From: an uncultured Oscillospiraceae bacterium
GTDB lineage: Bacteria > Bacillota > Clostridia > Oscillospirales > Oscillospiraceae
Assembly: GCA_934589665.1 (NCBI GenBank)
Contig: CAKTOJ010000031.1
Location: 1-17,289, forward strand
Length of the DNA: 17,289 bases
Direction of reading: 5' to 3'
Shown piece by piece: positions 6,143-13,283 of the stretch (positions within the stretch are counted from its first letter, which is position 1; the number at the start of each line of letters is the position of its first letter). Position numbers and translations under genes: made by a program. Below the pieces are notes generated by a model. That model had not been told where the DNA came from and made no database searches. It saw only the letters and a program-made list of their open reading frames with translations.

Positions 6143-6170
6143 TCATGTTTTGGACAACTCCTCATACACT
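6143..6170 (+). promoter_or_regulatory. Sigma-E-type promoter of spoIID
   Basis: TCATGTT (6143-6149), 13 bases, then CATACACT (6163-6170). The -10 matches the Bacillus sigma-E consensus CATACAMT fully and the -35 matches KMATATT at six of seven positions. In Bacillus spoIID is a classic mother-cell sigma-E gene, so the site is where it should be. Transcription would start about 25 bases before the ATG. Confidence 0.75.
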
Positions 6171-6201
6171 GAAAGAAAAGCGGTTGAGGAGGAAGCGAAG
6201 C

Positions 6202-7197
6202 ATGAAGCATACGGTGCGCATCAGTCTGGTGCTGGTCATTTTTTTATTTTCGCTCGCGTGGGGATTCGCAGCGGCGCGGCAGGAATCGGGAACGGAGAAA
6301 GACGGCCCGGCTGTCGGCGTGCAGACCACCCGCCCCGCCGTACCGGACGGCTCGCGCACGCTGCGCGTGCTGCGCGGCGGAACGGTCGAGACCATGACAA
6401 TGGATGTCTACCTTCAGGGTGTGCTGCGCGCGGAGATGCCGGCCTCGTTTGAAAATGAGGCGCTCAAGGCGCAGGCAGTGGCAGCGCGCACCTACACGCT
6501 ATACAAAATGAGACAGGGGGCGATCGACACGCATCCGGATGCCGATGCCTGCGACGACATCACCTGCTGCAAGGCCTACATGACGGCGGAGGACGCGGCG
6601 CAGGGCTGGGGCGCGGATGTGCAGGAGTATGAGCGCAAGATCGACCGCGCTGTGGCGGAGACGGACGGAGAGGTGATCGTCTACGGCGGCGAGCCGGTGC
6701 TGGCAGTGTTTTTTTCCTCTGCGGCCGGACACACGCAGCGCGCGGGAGAGGTCTGGCAAACGGACCTGCCGTACCTGCAGAGCGTGGAGAGCCCCGAGAA
6801 CGACACGCTGGTGCCGAATTACTATTCCACCGTGACCTTTATCGCGCAGGACTTCCGCGAGCGCTTTTGTGCGGCCTATCCGGCGGCGAAGCTGGACGGG
6901 AGCGCGTCTGGATTTCTGACAGACATCGAGCGCAATGACGCGGGATTTGTTTCCTCGCTCTGTGTCGGCGGCGTACGGGTGAAGGGAAACGATCTGCGCA
7001 CGGTGCTTGGCCTGCGCTCGCCGTGCTTTACCGTTGAGGCAACGGACACGGCGCTGACCTTTCACGTCACCGGCTACGGCCACGGCGTGGGGATGAGCCA
7101 GTACGGAGCGAACGTGATGGCGCGGGAGGGCTATACCTGCGAGGAGATCCTGGAGCATTATTTCACCGGCGCGCGCGTGGAGCAGTGGCAGGGGTAA
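6202..7197 (+). CDS. spoIID: Stage II sporulation protein D, peptidoglycan lytic transglycosylase
   Basis: A 331-residue membrane-anchored enzyme that cuts glycan strands during forespore engulfment, acting with SpoIIM and SpoIIP. An N-terminal membrane anchor or signal lies at about residues 7-24. The SpoIID/LytB domain covers the rest: MDVYLQGVLRAEMP contains the catalytic glutamate E78 (equivalent to E88 of Bacillus SpoIID), then KAQAVAARTY, then DACDDITCCKAY with C117, C122 and C123, in the region that holds Zn ligands in clostridial SpoIID. The C-terminal GYGHGVGMSQYGA is the family hallmark. ATG 6202 has AGGAGGA 8 bases upstream; an upstream extension of the frame runs through the promoter and is excluded. 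The spoIIQ/spoIIIA neighbours seen in some genomes are absent here. Confidence 0.92.
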   Translation: MKHTVRISLVLVIFLFSLAWGFAAARQESGTEKDGPAVGVQTTRPAVPDGSRTLRVLRGGTVETMTMDVYLQGVLRAEMPASFENEALKAQAVAARTYTLYKMRQGAIDTHPDADACDDITCCKAYMTAEDAAQGWGADVQEYERKIDRAVAETDGEVIVYGGEPVLAVFFSSAAGHTQRAGEVWQTDLPYLQSVESPENDTLVPNYYSTVTFIAQDFRERFCAAYPAAKLDGSASGFLTDIERNDAGFVSSLCVGGVRVKGNDLRTVLGLRSPCFTVEATDTALTFHVTGYGHGVGMSQYGANVMAREGYTCEEILEHYFTGARVEQWQG

Positions 7198-7205
7198 GAG
7201 GGGGA

Positions 7206-7234
7206 TTGCAAAGAAAAGGGGGATTTGCTATACT
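7206..7234 (+). promoter_or_regulatory. Sigma-A promoter (extended -10) of the stalk/NodB-like gene
   Basis: TTGCAA (7206-7211), a 17-base spacer ending in TGC, then TATACT (7229-7234). It begins 9 bases after the spoIID stop codon and would start transcription about 30 bases before the next ATG, so the following gene need not depend on the spoIID promoter. Confidence 0.7.
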
Positions 7235-7270
7235 ATAGTATCAATTGCTGTCAGGATGGGAGGCGGTAGA

Positions 7271-8407
7271 ATGAAGTGGAGCAGGAGGCTTATCTGCCTG
7301 TTTTTTTCGCTTGCGCTGCTTTGCACGCTGCTTCCTCCGCGTACGGCGGCAGTCAGTACGATCTATTTTACCTCCGTCAACGATACGCTCCTTGACCTGA
7401 ACGACGCGACCATGCCGTTCTGGCAGGGCGGCGTGCTCTATGTCTCCGGTGCGGCGCTGGACGGCACCGATCTCGGCATCTTTTACTCCTATAACCGGGA
7501 AAAGCAGGTCGCCAGTGTGTATAAGCAGCGCCGGTTCATGTACTGCGATCTGGCTGCAGGTACGATCGAGGACAACACCACGCATGAGATCTACAACGGC
7601 TCGGTGATTGTTAAGGGAGATATGGTATTTTTCCCGATCAACGTGCTTGCCAGCTTTTTTGACCTGAAATACAGCTGCACAAAGGTCAGCTACGGCTATC
7701 TGGTGCGGCTGCGCAATGAGAACGCGGAGCTGAGCGATGCGCAGTTCATCGATGCGGCAACACAGTCGTTCCGCCAACGCTATAACCAGTATGAGCGCGC
7801 GCAGGCGGCGCAGAATGATGCGGCCAACGGACAGATGCAGACGACGCCCGAGCAGGACGAGCTTCCGGCGGAGCAGCGCACCGCCTACCTGTGCCTGAGC
7901 ATGACGGAGGCAGAGGCCGCCGCAAGCGTGCTCGGCGCGCTCGACGGCGTATCTGCACGTGCGACGCTGCTCTTTGCGCCGGACGCGCTCGACGGAATGG
8001 ATGACGCCGTGCGGCACGCGGCGGCGACCGGCTATGCACTGGCACTGGAGATCACCGGCACGGAAACGGCCGCGGACGCGCTCGAGCGGATCGAGCGCGG
8101 GAACGAGAAGCTCTGGCTGGCGGCCAACGTGAAGACGAGGCTGGTCTATCTGCGGGAGGTTTCGGACGAGGTATCGGGCGCGGTGGCGAAGGCGGGCTAT
8201 TACCCGATCACCGTACAGACGCAGTACCTGCCGCGCGGCGGAGTTACGGCGGCAGACCGGATCATTGCTCGTGTGGACGCTTACGGCGGAAGCTGCTGCA
8301 TCTATATCGGTGCGGACGCGGATGCAGCGCGCTGGCTTCCGACGGCGCTTAACCGGATGCGGGCGGAGAACTGCACGGCCTCGGCGCTCAATGAGGTCAC
8401 GGCATAG
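7271..8407 (+). CDS. Secreted stalk-domain protein with degenerate NodB-like (polysaccharide deacetylase) domain
   Basis: A 378-residue exported protein. An N-terminal signal peptide (residues 1-27: basic start, hydrophobic core, then RTAA) precedes a domain of about residues 30-150. That domain has the strand pattern of copper-amine-oxidase-like stalk domains (WQGGVLYVSGAAL, then VKGDMVFFPINVLASFF). After a Gln-rich linker (170-200) comes a fold with NodB spacing: AYLCLS, ARATLLFAPDAL, VRHAAATGYALALEITG and a final AGYYPITVQ. The catalytic TFDDGP is replaced by LCLSMTE and the metal-binding histidine position after the glycine is lost, so it is probably a non-catalytic carbohydrate- or wall-binding relative. 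GGGAGG lies 7 bases before ATG 7271. The domain reading rests on pattern comparison by eye, and the function is not known. Confidence 0.6.
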   Translation: MKWSRRLICLFFSLALLCTLLPPRTAAVSTIYFTSVNDTLLDLNDATMPFWQGGVLYVSGAALDGTDLGIFYSYNREKQVASVYKQRRFMYCDLAAGTIEDNTTHEIYNGSVIVKGDMVFFPINVLASFFDLKYSCTKVSYGYLVRLRNENAELSDAQFIDAATQSFRQRYNQYERAQAAQNDAANGQMQTTPEQDELPAEQRTAYLCLSMTEAEAAASVLGALDGVSARATLLFAPDALDGMDDAVRHAAATGYALALEITGTETAADALERIERGNEKLWLAANVKTRLVYLREVSDEVSGAVAKAGYYPITVQTQYLPRGGVTAADRIIARVDAYGGSCCIYIGADADAARWLPTALNRMRAENCTASALNEVTA

Positions 8408-8420
8408 CCGTTCCCTTCAT

Positions 8421-8477
8421 TCAGCGCTTACGCGGTGATAAAACCGCCGCTTATGCGGTGCTATGCCGCAGCGGCGC
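8421..8477. repeat. Overlapping inverted repeats in intergenic DNA
   Basis: Several mutually exclusive hairpins overlap here: GCGGT/ACCGC (8432-8436 with 8443-8447), CGCCGCT/AGCGGCG (8445-8451 with 8470-8476) and an inner GCGG/CCGC. A degenerate direct repeat CGCTTA(C/T)GCGGTG occurs twice (8425 and 8449). No T-run follows on either strand, so it is not a normal intrinsic terminator. It lies after the stalk/NodB-like gene and before the two-component operon. Confidence 0.5.
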
Positions 8478-8534
8478 GGGGCGCGAGGGCCGAGAACCTT
8501 TACAAAAAGTTCAGGAAAGAGAAAGAAAAATCAG

Positions 8535-8540
8535 TATAAT
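8535..8540 (+). promoter_or_regulatory. -10 element (TATAAT) of the two-component/HtrA operon
   Basis: A perfect TATAAT lies 35 bases before the regulator ATG, but the region 17-19 bases upstream (TTCAGGAA) is a poor -35. This layout suits a promoter that needs an activator, perhaps the encoded regulator itself; that is inference. Confidence 0.5.
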
Positions 8541-8575
8541 AACAAAATACCAATGAAAAAACGGAGGGATCTGCC

Positions 8576-9262
8576 ATGGCGCGCAATATCCTTGTGGTAG
8601 AGGACGATAATAACATTTCCGACCTGATTCGGATGTATCTGGAAAAAGAGGGCTTTGAGGTCCGCATTGCACCGGACGGCGGCAAGGCTGTCGAGGAGTT
8701 CAGCCGCCGCACGCCCGATCTCGTGCTGCTTGACGTGATGCTGCCCGTGCTCGACGGCTGGGGCGTGTGCGCGAAGATTCGCGAGACGTCGAAGTGCCCC
8801 ATCATTATGCTCACCGCCAAGGGCGAGGTCACCGACCGCATCCACGGCCTTGAGATGGGCGCGGACGACTATCTGGTCAAGCCCTTTGAGATGAAAGAGC
8901 TCATCGCGCGCATCAACGCCGTGCTGCGCCGCACGGAGATCCCGGAGGATACGAAAAAGCGTCTGGTGTTCGATAAGCTGGTCATTGATCTGGATTCCTA
9001 CGAGCTGATCGTGGACGGAAAGAAGATCGACACGCCGCCCAAAGAGCTGGAACTGCTCTATCACCTTGCCGCGACGCCCAACCGCGTCTATACGCGCAAT
9101 CAGCTGCTCGACGAGGTGTGGGGCTTTGACTATTTCGGCGACAGCCGCACGGTGGACGTGCACATCAAGCGCCTGCGCGAGAAGGTGGAGAACGTCTCCG
9201 ACCAGTGGGAGCTCAAGACCGTGTGGGGCGTGGGCTACAAGTTTGAAATGAAGAAAGCATGA
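8576..9262 (+). CDS. OmpR/PhoB-family response regulator
   Basis: A 228-residue DNA-binding regulator. The receiver domain (1-120) has the acidic pair D10/D11, the phosphoacceptor D53 in LLDVMLP, T80 in the MLTAK motif and K102 in VKPF. The winged-helix domain (about 130-225) has the family's PPKELELLYHLA, VYTRNQLLDEVWG, SRTVDVHIKRLREKV and WGVGYKF. GGAGGG lies 7 bases before the ATG. The kinase gene overlaps its stop codon by four bases (ATGA), and the htrA-type protease follows, so it most likely responds to envelope or secretion stress like CssR of Bacillus. That specific role is inferred from gene order; the regulator type is certain. Confidence 0.93.
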   Translation: MARNILVVEDDNNISDLIRMYLEKEGFEVRIAPDGGKAVEEFSRRTPDLVLLDVMLPVLDGWGVCAKIRETSKCPIIMLTAKGEVTDRIHGLEMGADDYLVKPFEMKELIARINAVLRRTEIPEDTKKRLVFDKLVIDLDSYELIVDGKKIDTPPKELELLYHLAATPNRVYTRNQLLDEVWGFDYFGDSRTVDVHIKRLREKVENVSDQWELKTVWGVGYKFEMKKA

Positions 9263-10707
9263 AACGGAAGAAATGGGAGATCCCCCGGCAGTTCCGCACG
9301 ATCTACTGGCAGAACTTTGCCCTGACGGCCAGCGTCGTCATGCTGACGCTGGCGCTGCTCGGTGCGTCGTTCTTCGCGCTCAGCTACGCCTACGCGGCGG
9401 GAGAGCGCAGCGACGAAATGGCGCAGAAGGCGAGCGTGGTTGCCCGGCTGGTTGCGTCCTACGCCTCAAGCGGCGATGTGCGCGACATGCGCGAGATGGC
9501 AGGCGTGGCCGCATCGATGACCGACGTGGACTTCCTGGTGTGCAATACCGAGGGAAGCGTCCTGCTGACAACGGATGAGGAGCTGGTCGATCATGTGCTC
9601 ACAGTGCCGGAGGATGTGATGGACACAGTGCTCACCGACTCGCGCTACAGCGCACGCACCGCGCTGGGGTCGATCTATGAGGGGAAACGCTTTGTGGTCG
9701 GTGTGCCGATCGAGTCGGATATCTGGACGGTCGGCGCGGTATTTGCCGTGACGGAGACGGGACGGCTGACGGCCATGTGGCGGGCCTTTTTTGCTATGTT
9801 CCTGATGACGAGCGTCATTGTGCTCCTGCTCTCCTTCGTTGCCTCGGCATGGGTCGGGATGCGCCAGTCGCGCCCCATCCGCGAGATGGCGGCGGCGACG
9901 CGCAGCTTTGCCGAGGGCAATTTCGACACCCGCATGCACGATTACGGCGCGGGCGAGATCGGGGAGCTGGCCAGCGCCTTCAATGCCATGGCGGATTCGC
10001 TTCAGGAGACGGAGCGCCAGCGCCGCGAGTTCATCGCCAATGTTTCCCATGAGCTCAAAACGCCGATGACCACCATTGCCGGCTATACCGACGGCATCCT
10101 TGACGGCACGATCCCGCCGGAGAAGGAGAAGGAATACCTCCATATTATTTCCGACGAAAGCCGCCGTCTGAGCCGTCTGGTGCGCCGGATGCTGGAGGTT
10201 TCACAGCTTCAGTCGCGTGACGTGATGCGCGGCAAGGCACCCTTTGACGTGTGTGAGAGCATGCGCCGGGTGCTCATTTCCATGGAAAAGAAGATCACTG
10301 ACCGCGGGCTGGACGTTGAGGCGGACATTCCCGACGAACCGGTTACGGTGCTTGGCGACAACGACCTGATCACGCAGGTCATTTACAACCTGCTGGAAAA
10401 CGCGACGAAGTTCGCCCGCAAGGGCTCGACGCTGTATCTGGGACTGTCGATTTCCAATGGCCGGGCCATCATCTCCGTGCGCAACGAGGGTGACACCATC
10501 CCCGCAGAGGAGATCCCGCTGCTCTTTGAGCGCTTCCATAAGAGCGATAAGTCCCGCAGTGAGGATAAGGACGGCGTCGGTCTGGGCCTTTACATCGTCA
10601 AGACCATCCTTGACCAGCACAAGGAGCGCATCGCCGTGACAAGTGAAAACGGTCTGACGACCTTTGCCTTTACCATTTCGCTGGCCAACAGTCTTGTGCC
10701 GCAGTAA
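9259..10707 (+). CDS. HAMP-containing sensor histidine kinase
   Basis: A 482-residue membrane sensor that phosphorylates the preceding regulator. Two membrane helices (about 18-45 and 174-199) enclose an extracytoplasmic sensor region of about 125 residues with a PAS/CACHE-like look (DVDFLVCNTEGSVLLTT). HAMP covers about 200-252. The H-box is REFIANVSHELKTPM with the phosphorylated H264. The ATPase domain has the N-box around N377/N381 (YNLLENATKFA) and the G2 box DGVGLGLYIVK at 438-448. It starts inside the regulator's stop codon (ATGA overlap), indicating translational coupling. Downstream, 12 bases away, is the HtrA-type protease, matching the CssS-type arrangement. The sensed signal cannot be read from the sequence. 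Confidence 0.92.
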   Translation: MKRKKWEIPRQFRTIYWQNFALTASVVMLTLALLGASFFALSYAYAAGERSDEMAQKASVVARLVASYASSGDVRDMREMAGVAASMTDVDFLVCNTEGSVLLTTDEELVDHVLTVPEDVMDTVLTDSRYSARTALGSIYEGKRFVVGVPIESDIWTVGAVFAVTETGRLTAMWRAFFAMFLMTSVIVLLLSFVASAWVGMRQSRPIREMAAATRSFAEGNFDTRMHDYGAGEIGELASAFNAMADSLQETERQRREFIANVSHELKTPMTTIAGYTDGILDGTIPPEKEKEYLHIISDESRRLSRLVRRMLEVSQLQSRDVMRGKAPFDVCESMRRVLISMEKKITDRGLDVEADIPDEPVTVLGDNDLITQVIYNLLENATKFARKGSTLYLGLSISNGRAIISVRNEGDTIPAEEIPLLFERFHKSDKSRSEDKDGVGLGLYIVKTILDQHKERIAVTSENGLTTFAFTISLANSLVPQ

Positions 10708-10719
10708 GCAGGAGACACT

Positions 10720-12057
10720 ATGATCGAAAACGAGAACAACAACTTTACCACCGGTCGGGAAGCGAACGAGGTCGTGCTCGAATATGTTGCTGAGCCGAAG
10801 CCCTTTGTCGCCTATTACGTGCAGGACCGGCCCCTGCCGGGCCGCTCCGCTTCAAAGGAGGCGGCAGGTGCCGCGCCGAAAAAGCGCCGCACGCATAAGG
10901 GACTGAAGATCTTTCTGATCTGCCTGCTTGTGCTTGTCCTGCTTGCCGGCGGAGCATTTGCCTGCTGGTGGTTTGGATTGCTGCCGGACAGCTTTTACGG
11001 CGGCTACAGCGATGCCCCCTATGACGGCTTCTATTATGACTATGAGGATCAGGATTACACCAGCGCACCGGAGATTCCGGTTGTGTCTGCGGATGAAGGT
11101 GTCAGGCTTTCCTATGAAAGCGGGCATGGCGAGGAGTTGACCATTCAGGAAATTTACAAAAAGGTCAATCCCTCGACCGTTACCGTTGTGACAGAGCTGC
11201 CGCGCGGCGGCGCGTCCATCGGCACGGGCGTCATTATGACGCCTGACGGCTATGTTATCACGAACGCCCACGTGATCGCGGGCGGCAGAAGCTGCTTCAT
11301 CGTGCTTGACGACAGCCGCAAGTTCGATGCGCTGCTCGTCGGTTATGACGCGGAGAAGGATCTGGCAGTCATTAAGGCGCAGGATACAAACGGCGAGGCG
11401 GCGGAGGGCCTTCCTGCCGCAGAGTTTGGCGATTCCGATGCGCTGACGGTCGGCGATCCGGTCTATGCCATTGGCAACCCGCTCGGCGTTGAGCTGCGCG
11501 GTACGCTGACCGACGGCATCGTTTCCGCTATTAACCGCGATGTCGACGTTGACGGCGTGACCATGACGCTCATTCAGACGAACGCCGCGCTCAACAACGG
11601 AAATTCCGGCGGCCCGCTTATCAACCGGTATGGGCAGGTCGTCGGCATCAACGTGATGAAGATGGGCATGAACCGTTACTCCACGGCAAGCGTTGAGGGT
11701 CTCGGCTTTGCTATCCCGATCTCGTCGAGCGCTTACATGATCAACGACATTCTGCGTTGCGGCGAGGTGCAGGGTGAGCCGATGCTTGGCATTTCTGTCG
11801 ACACGAAGGCGGCCTATCTGCCAAGCGGTGAGCGTGCGCTGCGTGTTTACACCATTGACGTCGGCGGTGCGGGCGACAAGGCCGGCGTAAAGGTTGACGA
11901 TTTGATCGTGCGCGCCGACGGCGAGCGTGTGGAGACCTCAAACGATCTTCTGCGCGTGCGCCACCGCCATGAGGCGGGTGACGAAATGACGCTGGAGGTC
12001 TGGCGGGACGGCGAATATCTGGAGCTGACGGTCATATTGGAGGCAAAGAAGAGGTAA
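10720..12057 (+). CDS. Membrane-anchored HtrA/DegP-type serine protease with PDZ domain
   Basis: A 445-residue quality-control protease acting outside the membrane. Layout: a cytoplasmic N-terminus of about 60 residues with a basic stretch (KKRRTHKGLK), one membrane helix (63-86), a Tyr/Asp-rich linker (90-115), a trypsin-like domain (about 140-340) and a C-terminal PDZ domain (about 345-440). The catalytic triad is visible: H184 in NAHV, D214 in EKDLAV and S296 in GNSGGP. The sequence before the serine is TNAALNNGNSGGP rather than the more common DAAINPGNSGGP. AGGAG lies 7 bases before ATG 10720, only 12 bases after the kinase stop, so it is the third gene of a regulator-kinase-protease operon like cssRS-htrA. 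Its induction by that pair is inferred. Confidence 0.92.
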   Translation: MIENENNNFTTGREANEVVLEYVAEPKPFVAYYVQDRPLPGRSASKEAAGAAPKKRRTHKGLKIFLICLLVLVLLAGGAFACWWFGLLPDSFYGGYSDAPYDGFYYDYEDQDYTSAPEIPVVSADEGVRLSYESGHGEELTIQEIYKKVNPSTVTVVTELPRGGASIGTGVIMTPDGYVITNAHVIAGGRSCFIVLDDSRKFDALLVGYDAEKDLAVIKAQDTNGEAAEGLPAAEFGDSDALTVGDPVYAIGNPLGVELRGTLTDGIVSAINRDVDVDGVTMTLIQTNAALNNGNSGGPLINRYGQVVGINVMKMGMNRYSTASVEGLGFAIPISSSAYMINDILRCGEVQGEPMLGISVDTKAAYLPSGERALRVYTIDVGGAGDKAGVKVDDLIVRADGERVETSNDLLRVRHRHEAGDEMTLEVWRDGEYLELTVILEAKKR

Positions 12058-12063
12058 CAGTGT

Positions 12064-12159
12064 ATGAGAGAGCGGAAAAGACTGTCATGGACGATGATCC
12101 TTCTGGCTGCCGTGACTGCAATCTACTGCAAGCTTCGGAAGGATGTCTTCCAAAAATGA
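12064..12159 (+). CDS. Putative 31-residue single-pass membrane mini-protein
   Basis: A short open frame starts 6 bases after the htrA-type stop codon: basic N-terminus (MRERKRLSW), a hydrophobic helix of about 14 residues (TMILLAAVTAIYC) and a basic tail (KLRKDVFQK). GAGG, inside the end of the protease gene, lies 9 bases before the ATG, a workable ribosome site. The intrinsic terminator begins 1 base after its stop codon, so it fits exactly between the protease and the end of the operon. Small proteins of this kind often modulate membrane kinases or proteases, and the operon context suggests the HtrA system. No homologue is recognised and chance cannot be excluded. Confidence 0.5.
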   Translation: MRERKRLSWTMILLAAVTAIYCKLRKDVFQK

Positions 12160-12160
12160 A

Positions 12161-12198
12161 AAAGAAGAAGTCTCAAGAGTGAGACTTCTTCTTTTTTT
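12161..12198. terminator. Bidirectional intrinsic terminator between the protease operon and the TauE-like pair
   Basis: AAAGAAGAAGTCTCA (12161-12175) pairs perfectly with TGAGACTTCTTCTTT (12180-12194) around an AGAG loop. Five or more T follow on the plus strand. On the minus strand the hairpin overlaps the last codons and the stop of the TauE/SafE half-gene and is followed by TTCATTTTTGG. Confidence 0.88.
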
Positions 12199-12547
12199 GC
12201 AGCAGCATACTTCCGCCGGCCCAGAGCAGAAAAAGTCCGAAGGGCTTGCGGAACACGGCAATGTCGACGCTGGTTGCCGCCCACGCCGCGGCAAGCGCGG
12301 CAAGCGTCCCGAGCGGGGCGGCTGCACGCAGAATTTCGCAGTCAAGGTAGCCGTTTTTTCGGTGCTCGATGAGTGACATTCCCGCTGTTGGAAGAAAATA
12401 AAGCAGATTGATCCCTTGCGCCTGCGTCTGCTCCACGCCGAGGAAGAGCGTCATGATGAGCAGCAGCAGCGTTCCGCCGCCGATGCCCCAGGCGGAGAGA
12501 ATCCCTGTGCCAAAGCCCGCGAGCGCGGGAATGAGCCAGTCCGTCAT
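12173..12547 (-). CDS. Half-size TauE/SafE-family membrane transporter, second gene of the pair
   Basis: A 124-residue membrane protein with about four helices, corresponding to one half of the TauE/SafE (DUF81) sulfite or organosulfur anion exporters, which are usually near 250 residues with two homologous halves. The half-repeat signature is present as GTGILSAWGIGGGTLLLL near the start, followed by GINLLYFLPTAGMSL. The ATG at 12547 lies 3 bases after the stop of the first half-gene, with a GGAGGG site inside that gene, so the two are translationally coupled and probably form a heteromeric transporter. The C-terminus is a lysine run encoded by the terminator stem. The substrate is unknown. 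Confidence 0.8.
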   Translation of the reverse strand: MTDWLIPALAGFGTGILSAWGIGGGTLLLLIMTLFLGVEQTQAQGINLLYFLPTAGMSLIEHRKNGYLDCEILRAAAPLGTLAALAAAWAATSVDIAVFRKPFGLFLLWAGGSMLLQKKKKSHS

Positions 12548-12550
12548 GCC

Positions 12551-12913
12551 TCAGCCCTCCATGAGCAGATAGCGTGTGCCGCCGTAGAGCAGAAAGAACG
12601 CAAAAATTCGGCGCAGCCAGACATCCGGCACCTTTTTGAACAGCCTTCCGCCGGCCAGTCCGCCGAATAAGCCGCCGATGAGATACGGCAGTGCCTGCAT
12701 CACGGACAGCCCGCCGCGGAACCAGTACAGCGCCGCCGAAACGACGCACATCGGAAAGATAACAGCCACGCAGGTGGCAAAGGCCCGCTTTTCCTCCACG
12801 CCGCACCACTTCGTCAGAAGCACAAGCAGCGGAACGCCGCCCCCGCCGCCGAAGCAGCCGTTGACCAGTCCGGCGGCCAGTCCGCTGAGACGAAATTTTC
12901 GCTTTTGCTCCAT
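12551..12913 (-). CDS. Half-size TauE/SafE-family membrane transporter, first gene of the pair
   Basis: A 120-residue protein with about four membrane segments. The TauE/SafE half signature GLVNGCFGGGGGVPLLVLL is at residues 15-33, and GGLFGGLAGGRLFKKVP, typical of the loop after the third helix, is near residue 80. The start is ATG 12913, close behind AGGTGAGG. It is followed 3 bases later by the second half-gene. Together they cover what is normally a single gene. No frameshift is needed: each has its own start, ribosome site and stop, so this is a stable split rather than a broken gene. It lies 51 bases downstream of the DUF1540 gene and may be read with it. Confidence 0.8.
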   Translation of the reverse strand: MEQKRKFRLSGLAAGLVNGCFGGGGGVPLLVLLTKWCGVEEKRAFATCVAVIFPMCVVSAALYWFRGGLSVMQALPYLIGGLFGGLAGGRLFKKVPDVWLRRIFAFFLLYGGTRYLLMEG

Positions 12914-12940
12914 ATCCTCACCTGCCTGATCGCTATGTAG

Positions 12941-12959
12941 GAAGCGGCAAAGCCGCTTC
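12941..12959 (-). repeat. Hairpin between the DUF1540 gene and the TauE-like pair
   Basis: GAAGCGGC / GCCGCTTC form a perfect 8-bp stem around a 3-base loop, 5 bases after the DUF1540 stop codon. No T-run follows, so partial termination or 3'-end protection is more likely than full termination. Confidence 0.5.
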
Positions 12960-12964
12960 GCTGG

Positions 12965-13153
12965 TTACTTTTTGCGGAAGCTCTGGCAGTCGGTGCACTG
13001 ATCCATTGAGGGATTGGCCTCGTGCGTGCCGACCTGAATGGCGTTCAGACCGCAATACTGCTGATTCTGGCAATGGTTGGCGCAGGAAGTCACCTCGCAC
13101 TTGATGGCGTGGTTGGGTGTGCAGGAGCAGCCGCTGTTGGTGCAGTCAGACAT
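12965..13153 (-). CDS. DUF1540 small cysteine-rich protein
   Basis: A 62-residue soluble protein with nine cysteines (C4, C9, C11, C19, C24, C28, C34, C53, C56). The core from CEVTSCANH through YCGLNAIQVG to CTDCQSF follows the DUF1540 pattern, a probable metal-binding fold common in spore-forming Clostridia and of unknown function. ATG 13153 is chosen for the near-perfect AAGGAGGAA 7 bases upstream; an upstream extension of the frame lacks such a site. It stands alone on the minus strand after the trkH terminator, and the TauE-like pair follows after a hairpin. Metal binding is inferred from the cysteines. Confidence 0.85.
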   Translation of the reverse strand: MSDCTNSGCSCTPNHAIKCEVTSCANHCQNQQYCGLNAIQVGTHEANPSMDQCTDCQSFRKK

Positions 13154-13245
13154 GAAGAAATTCCTCCTTGATTTGATCGGCGCAGGGCGCTGCATGAATG
13201 CCTTGCGCTGGTCATAGTCTGCGCACTTTGCGCGGCCTTATGCGT

Positions 13246-13279
13246 AAAAAAAGAAGCCGCAGAACGCGGCTCCTTTTTT
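13246..13279 (-). terminator. Terminator of trkA-trkH
   Basis: On the minus strand AGCCGC and GCGGCT (13271-13266 and 13260-13255) pair around GTTCT, and CTTTTTTTACG follows. It lies just after the trkH stop codon at 13284. Confidence 0.8.
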
Positions 13280-13283
13280 AAAA

